8,164 nucleotides of DNA, from positions 1-8,164 of the forward strand of contig JBKKCR010000277.1 of NCBI GenBank assembly GCA_046712825.1, written 5' to 3'. The notes under the pieces are model-generated. The model was not told the origin of the DNA and made no database searches. It was given only the letters and a program-made list of their open reading frames with translations. This DNA comes from DATFGK01 sp046712825. Its GTDB lineage: Bacteria; Actinomycetota; AC-67. The translations under genes and the position numbers were made by a program. The first letter of the stretch is position 1, and each line of letters begins with the position of its first letter. Below, in pieces: positions 1-4,306 of this stretch.

Positions 1-318
1 CTCGAGCGCCGACTCCTCTTCGATGGTCCGCATCGGCGGCTGCTTGAACGCGTTCTGAACCAGCGCGTCGATGCGACCGAACGCTTGCGCCGCGGCGTCG
101 GCGAGCGCGCGGCACTCCGCTTCTTTGGCGATGTTGGTCGGAAGGAAAATGGCTTTACGCCCGAGCGCCTCGACCTCCGCCGCGACCTCCCGCAGCCGCT
201 CCTCGGTCCGGGCGCCGAGCGCGATGTCGGCGCCTTCGCGCGCGAGCGCGAGCGCAACTTCACGTCCGATCCCGGGGCCGACGCCGGTCACGACGACGGC
301 CTTGCCCTCGAGGAGCAT
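1..318 (-). CDS. Short-chain dehydrogenase/reductase (SDR), N-terminal part, cut by window edge
   Basis: The first 106 residues of an SDR-family oxidoreductase are present; the gene continues past base 1. Visible are the Rossmann glycine motif TGVGPGIG (residues 11-18), then a second strand ending in GAR (35-37). An Arg there, with no Asp, usually suggests NADP(H) rather than NAD(H), which is inference. Two usual family residues differ: the Asp that normally caps the adenine pocket is Asn62 (in PTNIA), and the NNAG motif reads QNAF (88-91). The catalytic Ser, Tyr and Lys lie outside the window, so activity cannot be judged. The ATG overlaps the stop of the upstream NTF2-like gene as TGATG, with no Shine-Dalgarno, which fits translation coupled to that gene. 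The substrate is unknown. Confidence 0.9.
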   Translation of the reverse strand, partial: MLLEGKAVVVTGVGPGIGREVALALAREGADIALGARTEERLREVAAEVEALGRKAIFLPTNIAKEAECRALADAAAQAFGRIDALVQNAFKQPPMRTIEEESALE

Positions 319-794
319 CAGCCGGCGGTCTTCGGCGGCGCTGCTCCGCCCTGCAGACCGGCGTGGAACCACGACGCGTGGATCGTTCGCGCGGCGAACC
401 GCCACCCGTCGGGCGTCCGGCGGAGCACGGCCTCGTAAGTACCGCCGGCGAACACGAGCGTCAGGCCGCCGGGGTTGCCGTTCGGCATGCCGAGCGGGCT
501 GAAGATGTATGCGTCGACCATCGCCTCGTCGCCGTCGACTTTCACGCGACGGTTCGTGACGAAGTGCTGGCTCGCGGTGAACGGAGCCATCGCCTTCTGG
601 AACCAGGCGATCGCGTCCTCGACGGTTCCGCGGACCCCGCCCTCCTCGGTGTAGTCGACGACGGCATCGGGGGTGAAGAGCGTCCGCAGCGTGTGCCAGT
701 CTTTGGTGTCCAACGCGGAGGCATACGCGTCGAGCAGGTCGTCGATCGCCATGCGGTCGGCGACTTCTTCCGAGGTGGGACGCTGGCCGGGCAC
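318..794 (-). CDS. NTF2-like / SnoaL-like family protein
   Basis: This 158-residue protein has the cone-shaped alpha+beta NTF2/SnoaL fold. Features are the N-terminal helix with AIDDLLDAYASALDTKDW (about 16-33), the strand entry LFTPDAVVDY (39-48), a central QHFV segment with His77, and a closing RFAARTIHASWF (132-143). Size and layout fit the SnoaL-like group that includes small dehydratases, isomerases and cyclases of hydrophobic substrates, but many members are uncharacterised. Asp, Tyr and His residues line the probable pocket; none can be assigned as catalytic from sequence alone. I chose the GTG start at 794 because TAGGCT ends exactly 7 bases before it, which suits a leaderless mRNA. 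An ATG at 752 would remove the first helix. The gene overlaps the SDR downstream by one base, so the pair may act on the same substrate (inference). Confidence 0.85.
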   Translation of the reverse strand: MPGQRPTSEEVADRMAIDDLLDAYASALDTKDWHTLRTLFTPDAVVDYTEEGGVRGTVEDAIAWFQKAMAPFTASQHFVTNRRVKVDGDEAMVDAYIFSPLGMPNGNPGGLTLVFAGGTYEAVLRRTPDGWRFAARTIHASWFHAGLQGGAAPPKTAG

Positions 795-798
795 GGAG

Positions 799-812
799 CG
801 TAGCCTACCGGG
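799..812. promoter_or_regulatory. Symmetric -10 box between NTF2-like and aminotransferase genes (copy 1)
   Basis: Read on the minus strand this is CCCGGTAGGCTACG. It contains the -10-like hexamer TAGGCT (807 down to 802), followed by 7 bases and the GTG of the NTF2-like gene, the spacing expected of a leaderless transcript. The core GTAGGCTAC is palindromic around its centre, so the plus strand carries TAGCCT (801-806) and could also fire toward the aminotransferase. The identical 14 bases recur at 4266-4279. No convincing -35 is visible. Promoter function is inferred. Confidence 0.5.
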
Positions 813-848
813 AGCGTGCCTTTTTCCGCAGACTGTGGCCGGGTTGGC

Positions 849-857
849 TGTGATAAT
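849..857 (+). promoter_or_regulatory. Extended -10 promoter of the aminotransferase gene
   Basis: The sequence TGTGATAAT is a TGn-extended -10 element (hexamer GATAAT, 852-857). Transcription would start near 864, giving a leader of about 20 bases that holds the Shine-Dalgarno. No good -35 is seen at the right distance, which is tolerable for an extended -10. Confidence 0.45.
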
Positions 858-872
858 GCAAGGTCCGAAGCG

Positions 873-879
873 AAGGAGG
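873..879 (+). promoter_or_regulatory. Shine-Dalgarno of the aminotransferase gene
   Basis: A near-perfect AAGGAGG sits 5 bases before the GTG at 885. It decides the start: the same reading frame is open further upstream to a GTG at 816, but that codon has no ribosome site and would lie within the promoter region. Confidence 0.8.
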
Positions 880-884
880 GGATC

Positions 885-2072
885 GTGGAGAGCCATCCGA
901 TCGCCAAGCAGATCGAAGACCTGTTCCGCGTCACCCTCGCGCCGGTGTCGTTCTTCATGGGCTCGAGCTACGCCAAGCGCGCCGGCGACCCCGGCATCTC
1001 CGACTTCGTCGCGGGGAACCCGCACGACATGCCCTTGCCGGAGCTCGCCGAGGCCTTCCGCAAGTGGAGCGTCCCGCAGCACAAGGACTGGTTCGCGTAC
1101 ACGGACAACCACCCGACCGCCCGCGAGTCCGTCGCAGGCACGTTGAGCGCCGAGCGGGGAGAGACCTACGACCCCGAGGACATCTTCCTGGTGCCCGGCA
1201 CCTTCGGGGCGCTTTCGGTTTCGCTCCGGGTCATCGTCGACAAGGGCGACGAGGTTCTCTATATCAGCCCGCCGTGGTTCTTCTATGAGGCGATGATCAT
1301 GCTCGCCGGCGCCTCGCCGACGCGGGTCGTAACAAAGCCTCCCGAGTTCGACCTGGACCTGGACGCGGTCGCCGCTGCGATCACTCCCAGAACCCGCGCC
1401 GTCATCATCAACTCGCCGAACAACCCGAGCGGCCGCATCCTCCAGCCGGCAGAGCTCGAGAAGCTCGGTGAGGTGCTGCGCCAGGCGTCGAAGCGTTTCG
1501 GCCGCCGCATCTACCTGCTGTCGGACGAGTCCTACCGGCGGATCCTCTTCGACGGGAACACGTTCACGTCTCCGGCCGACTTCTACGACGACACGTTCGT
1601 CCTCTACACCTACGGCAAGACCTTGCTCGCGCCGGGTCAGCGGATCGGATACATCGCGCTGCCGCCACGCATGCTCGATCGGGAGGTCATCCGCAACGCG
1701 ATCTTCCTGTCGCAGGTCGTCGGTGGCTGGCAGTTCCCGAACGCCGTGCTGCAGTACGCGCTGCCGGATCTGGAAAAGCTCTCGGTCGACGTCCCGCACC
1801 TGCAAGAACGCCGCGACCGGGTCGTGACGGCGCTCCGCGAGATGGGGTACGAGATCAACTCGCCCGCGTCGACGTTCTACCTGCTGGTGAAGTCCCCGAT
1901 CCCCGACGACTGGGACTACGCGGAGATGCTCGCCGAGCACGACGTGTTCGTGCTGCCCGGCCGGGTGTTCGAGCTGCCCGGCTATTTCCGGATCTCGATC
2001 ACCGCGAACGACGAGATGATCGAGCGCTCGTTCCCGGGGTTCGAGAAGGCGCTCACGCAGGCTCGCGGCTAA
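885..2072 (+). CDS. PLP-dependent aminotransferase, class I/II (aspartate aminotransferase fold)
   Basis: This is a complete 395-residue fold-type I enzyme that should transfer an amino group between an amino acid and a 2-oxo acid using pyridoxal phosphate. The key residues of the aspartate aminotransferase fold can be seen: Asn180 in SPNNPSG (177-183), Asp214 and Tyr217 in SDESYRRI, the Schiff-base Lys245 in YGKTLLAPGQRIGY, Arg253 eight residues later (phosphate binding), and Arg369 in YFRIS, which grips the substrate carboxylate. The length is normal and there is no signal peptide, so it is cytosolic. The GTG start is fixed by the Shine-Dalgarno. It stands alone in its transcription unit, divergent from the NTF2-SDR pair and 76 bp ahead of a toxin-antitoxin module. 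The amino-acid specificity cannot be read from the sequence. The enzyme appears intact. Confidence 0.95.
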   Translation: MESHPIAKQIEDLFRVTLAPVSFFMGSSYAKRAGDPGISDFVAGNPHDMPLPELAEAFRKWSVPQHKDWFAYTDNHPTARESVAGTLSAERGETYDPEDIFLVPGTFGALSVSLRVIVDKGDEVLYISPPWFFYEAMIMLAGASPTRVVTKPPEFDLDLDAVAAAITPRTRAVIINSPNNPSGRILQPAELEKLGEVLRQASKRFGRRIYLLSDESYRRILFDGNTFTSPADFYDDTFVLYTYGKTLLAPGQRIGYIALPPRMLDREVIRNAIFLSQVVGGWQFPNAVLQYALPDLEKLSVDVPHLQERRDRVVTALREMGYEINSPASTFYLLVKSPIPDDWDYAEMLAEHDVFVLPGRVFELPGYFRISITANDEMIERSFPGFEKALTQARG

Positions 2073-2101
2073 CCCTGCCTTCCGGATGAACTACCTCGAA
2101 C

Positions 2102-2142
2102 TGGTCATTGGTCATGGTCATTGACTTGTTAGATGCTATTCT
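2102..2142 (+). promoter_or_regulatory. Operator repeats and leaderless promoter of vapBC
   Basis: This AT-richer block stands out from its GC-rich surroundings. Three copies of TGGTCAT lie at 2102-2108, 2109-2115 and 2115-2121, and the last runs into the palindrome GTCATTGAC (2117-2125). A -10-like TATTCT (2137-2142) is followed by 6 bases and the ATG of the antitoxin, with no Shine-Dalgarno, which suits a leaderless start. A weak -35 candidate, TGGTCA (2115-2120), lies within the repeats at 16-bp spacing. Antitoxins of this class usually bind palindromes or repeats in their own promoter, so autoregulation here is likely, but the binding site is inferred. Confidence 0.55.
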
Positions 2143-2148
2143 GGCGGC

Positions 2149-2397
2149 ATGGCAGACCGCGTCGTGCCCGCCAGCGATTTCAAGGCTCGGTGCCTCGCGC
2201 TGCTGGACCAGGTGGCTGAAAACCGAATCACGCTGCTCGTGACCAAGCGCGGCCGACCGGTTGCCCGGGTCGTCCCGCTCGTTGAGGAGCAACGAAAGCC
2301 GCTGCTCGGCAGCGTGAAGCTGCTCGCGCAACGAGACGAGGACTACTACTCGACGGGGGAGGCTTGGGACTTTCACGAGCCCACTCATCCGGCTTGA
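2149..2397 (+). CDS. vapB: Type II antitoxin, Phd/YefM family (VapB-like)
   Basis: This 82-residue protein matches the Phd/YefM antitoxin layout. The N-terminal DNA-binding part runs from VPASDFKARCLALLDQV (6-22) through VTKRGRPVARVVP (31-43). The charged C-terminal tail (about 50-82), with LLAQRDEDYYSTGEAWDF, should wrap and block the toxin. The N-terminal half should dimerise and repress the promoter repeats just upstream. The ATG lies 6 bases after TATTCT and lacks a Shine-Dalgarno. The stop overlaps the toxin start as TGATG, the usual coupling that makes antitoxin before toxin. It is intact. The family call is secure; the name vapB is used only because the partner is a PIN toxin. Confidence 0.9.
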   Translation: MADRVVPASDFKARCLALLDQVAENRITLLVTKRGRPVARVVPLVEEQRKPLLGSVKLLAQRDEDYYSTGEAWDFHEPTHPA

Positions 2398-2795
2398 TGG
2401 TCCTCCTCGACACGCATGTCCTTATCTGGTGGCAGGCTCGCAGCAAACGCTTGTCGGCGCGTGCGGCCAAGGAGATCGCCAAGGCCGACACTGTGCTCGT
2501 CAGCCCCATAACCTGCTGGGAGCTGGCAGTGCTCGTGCGAAGGCAGCGCGTCGGGCTGGATCGCGATCTTTTCCGGTGGATCGGGGATGTGTTCGGAGAA
2601 GAGAACGTCGACGTCGCCCCGATGACCCCTTCGGCGGCCGCATCCGCCGGGCTGCTCGGGCCCGCTTTCGGCGGCGACTTCGCCGACGGGCTCCTCTACG
2701 CGACGGCCCGCGAGCTCGCCGTGCCGCTCATCACCAAAGACGACGCGATCCGCGCGTACGCCCGCACTACCGGGGACGTGCGAACCATCTGGTGA
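2397..2795 (+). CDS. vapC: Type II toxin, PIN-domain ribonuclease (VapC-like)
   Basis: This 132-residue PIN-domain protein is the probable toxin of the pair, an Mg2+-dependent RNase. Acidic residues of the PIN site are all present: Asp5 in LLDTHVLIWW, Glu42 in TCWELAVL, Asp94 and Asp97 in GGDFADGLL, and Asp115/Asp116 in LITKDDAI. It therefore looks active. PIN toxins of this type commonly cut tRNA or rRNA, but the target here is unknown. The ATG at 2397 shares its A with the antitoxin stop and has no Shine-Dalgarno, so it is probably translated by coupling. The frame stays open to an ATG at 2364 inside vapB, but the first strand of the fold (VLLDTH) begins at the chosen start. The gene ends 15 bp from the stop of the SRPBCC gene on the opposite strand. 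Confidence 0.9.
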   Translation: MVLLDTHVLIWWQARSKRLSARAAKEIAKADTVLVSPITCWELAVLVRRQRVGLDRDLFRWIGDVFGEENVDVAPMTPSAAASAGLLGPAFGGDFADGLLYATARELAVPLITKDDAIRAYARTTGDVRTIW

Positions 2796-2810
2796 GACTG
2801 CTCCCGGCCT

Positions 2811-3299
2811 TCAGTCCCGCACGCTCGCGCGCAACTGTGCGTTCAGGTTGGCCATCGCCTTGCGGAACACCCTCCCGAGCACGATGGGGGCGGCAGGTCC
2901 GATCACGCGGAACATCAGCCGCGGGTCGATCGCGAACGTCCAGCGCACCGCGCTGCCTCGCCCGTCGGGCTCGACGGTCCATTCCTCGACCAGCGCCTTG
3001 GCGAGCGGAACCGTCGTCTGATCGACGCGGTAAGCCCAGCGGTTCGGCCGGTTGTGCGCGACGATGGTCTCGCGGTAGATGCTCGGGCCGACCTTGATCT
3101 CCCGGATGGCGCCGAGCCCGTGCGGCCCCGCGCCCACGTAGCGGCCGGTGGTGAACCCGGGGAACCACGTCCACGTCGACGGATCGGCACTGATCGCGTC
3201 GAACACGATCTCCGGCGGCGCGCCGACGCGTCCCTCGAAGGACCACCGTTTCGGAGCCGTTTTCAGGAACTCGAGCGACTCCGCGCGCAGCCGGGGCAT
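2811..3299 (-). CDS. SRPBCC-family protein (polyketide cyclase / START-like lipid-binding fold)
   Basis: This 162-residue protein has the helix-grip signature of the SRPBCC superfamily. It opens with a strand (WSFEGRVGAPP, 19-29), has the hallmark helix EIVFDAISADPSTWTWFPGF (30-49), strands through about residue 127, and a long C-terminal helix (about 135-160) that usually covers a hydrophobic cavity. Families of this fold bind or modify hydrophobic ligands; no function can be assigned here. There is no signal peptide, so it is cytosolic. The ATG overlaps the stop of the upstream dehydrogenase as TGATG, and a Shine-Dalgarno lies inside the end of that gene. The two are therefore one operon. 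Confidence 0.88.
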   Translation of the reverse strand: MPRLRAESLEFLKTAPKRWSFEGRVGAPPEIVFDAISADPSTWTWFPGFTTGRYVGAGPHGLGAIREIKVGPSIYRETIVAHNRPNRWAYRVDQTTVPLAKALVEEWTVEPDGRGSAVRWTFAIDPRLMFRVIGPAAPIVLGRVFRKAMANLNAQLRASVRD

Positions 3300-4231
3300 C
3301 AGTAACCCTCTTCCACGTTGATGATCCCCTGCAGCGGCTCGCCGGCGTCGTGGCGCTTGAGGTTCTCCGCGAAGATCTCGATCGTGCGCTGGATGGTGTC
3401 CGGCGAGCTCCACGAGATGTGCGGGCTCACCCGAACGTTGGGGTGCGCATAGAGCGCGTGTCCGGCCGGCAGCGGCTCGGGCTCGACCACGTCGAGCGAC
3501 GCCATCGCGACCGTCCCGGCATCGAGGGCTGCGAGCAGCGCGTCCTGATCGATCAGAGAACCGCGCGCGATGTTGACCAGGTGCGCGCCGGGCTTCATCG
3601 CGGCGAAGGCGTTGGCGTCGAGCAGGTGATGGGTCGCTACCGTCGCCGGCGCCGTCACGGCAACGTGATCCGAGACGGCGAGCATGTCGTGGAGCGAGGT
3701 GACGACCTCGACGCCCGGTAGCGGCGATGGGGCACCGGTGCGGCGCACGGCGAGCACGTTCATGTCGAACGCGAGCGCACGGCGGGCGACCTCGCGACCG
3801 ATCTCGCCGAATCCGACGAGTCCGAGCGTCTTGTTCCGCAACACGGCGAGACCGGCCGCCCCCCAATACTCGGGCGGCTCCGTAACCCACGACGCCGGAA
3901 GTTGTTTCGCGAACGCGAGCATCATCGCGAGGACCCACTCGGCGATCGCGGGCGCGGCGGCTCCGCGGGAGCCGGTCAGCACCCGGTCACCGACGGCGTG
4001 GAGCGGGAAGCTGTCCATGCCTGCGTTGAAGACGTGCACCCACCGAACGTCCTGCGTGATCGCCTCGATGATCCCGGGTGCCGCGTCGCGGTCGTCGAGC
4101 ATCACGAGCAGCACGTCGCTGGAGGCGCCTCCGCCGGCCGGAACGAACTCGACGTCGGGGAGGACGTTCTGCAACATGCCGACCATGGCCGGCGTGAAGC
4201 GGCCCATGCAGGTGAGGACCGTTCGTTCCAT
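3299..4231 (-). CDS. D-2-hydroxyacid dehydrogenase (NAD(P)-dependent)
   Basis: This 310-residue enzyme of the D-isomer-specific 2-hydroxyacid dehydrogenase family interconverts 2-hydroxy and 2-oxo acids. The N-terminal substrate half is divergent. The nucleotide half has the Rossmann motif VGFGEIG (139-145). The catalytic triad is complete: Arg223 in NIARGSL, Glu252 in VVEPEPLP, and His271 in SPHISW. The length is typical and there is no signal peptide. Glyoxylate/hydroxypyruvate reductases and phosphoglycerate dehydrogenases share these motifs, so the substrate is open. The start is a choice between ATG 4231 and ATG 4240, neither with a Shine-Dalgarno. I prefer 4231 because TACGAT sits 7 bases before it (leaderless spacing) and the first strand (TVLTCM) follows directly. 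It is the first gene of an operon with the SRPBCC protein and is divergent from the cyclase. Confidence 0.92.
   Translation of the reverse strand: MERTVLTCMGRFTPAMVGMLQNVLPDVEFVPAGGGASSDVLLVMLDDRDAAPGIIEAITQDVRWVHVFNAGMDSFPLHAVGDRVLTGSRGAAAPAIAEWVLAMMLAFAKQLPASWVTEPPEYWGAAGLAVLRNKTLGLVGFGEIGREVARRALAFDMNVLAVRRTGAPSPLPGVEVVTSLHDMLAVSDHVAVTAPATVATHHLLDANAFAAMKPGAHLVNIARGSLIDQDALLAALDAGTVAMASLDVVEPEPLPAGHALYAHPNVRVSPHISWSSPDTIQRTIEIFAENLKRHDAGEPLQGIINVEEGY
3306..3314 (-). promoter_or_regulatory. Shine-Dalgarno of the SRPBCC gene
   Basis: On the minus strand GGAAGAGGG lies 6 bases before the ATG at 3299, inside the last codons of the dehydrogenase gene. It supports this start and, with the stop/start overlap, reinitiation on a shared mRNA. 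Confidence 0.6.
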
Positions 4232-4238
4232 GGCGTGC

Positions 4239-4244
4239 ATCGTA
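4239..4244 (-). promoter_or_regulatory. Possible leaderless -10 box of the dehydrogenase gene
   Basis: On the minus strand TACGAT is followed by 7 bases and the ATG at 4231. This is the spacing seen before the NTF2-like start. No Shine-Dalgarno exists for this gene, which favours a leaderless start. An alternative is the TAGCCT of the symmetric box further upstream, which would leave a leader of roughly 35 bases without a ribosome site. Confidence 0.35.
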
Positions 4245-4265
4245 GTGAATGGCGGCCGGCGAGGG

Positions 4266-4279
4266 CCCGGTAGGCTACG
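4266..4279. promoter_or_regulatory. Symmetric -10 box between dehydrogenase and cyclase genes (copy 2)
   Basis: CCCGGTAGGCTACG on the plus strand is identical to copy 1 near base 800. TAGGCT (4271-4276) would start transcription near 4283, giving the cyclase a leader of about 24 bases that includes a purine-rich GGGGGATCGGG before its ATG. The palindromic core also gives TAGCCT on the minus strand, facing the dehydrogenase. It is the best promoter candidate for the cyclase; activity in the reverse direction is speculative. Confidence 0.5.
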
Positions 4280-4306
4280 GGGAGCCGACGCTTTCGGGGG
4301 ATCGGG

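Noticed and set aside
816..884. A longer aminotransferase form could start at GTG 816.
   Set aside because: It lacks a ribosome site, would include the extended -10 and the Shine-Dalgarno in coding sequence, and adds residues without family similarity.
795..1940. An upstream extension of the NTF2-like frame runs antisense to the aminotransferase.
   Set aside because: It has no family features and would overlap nearly all of a well-conserved gene. The leaderless GTG at 794 explains the true start.
2073..2101. A terminator was sought after the aminotransferase.
   Set aside because: No stem followed by a T-tract is visible in the short spacer.
2053..2388. A minus-strand frame lies opposite vapB.
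   Set aside because: It overlaps a clear antitoxin gene and its promoter, and shows no motif.
2364..2396. A longer vapC form could start at an ATG inside vapB.
   Set aside because: The added residues lie before the first PIN strand. The TGATG junction is the usual coupling and matches the two other pairs.
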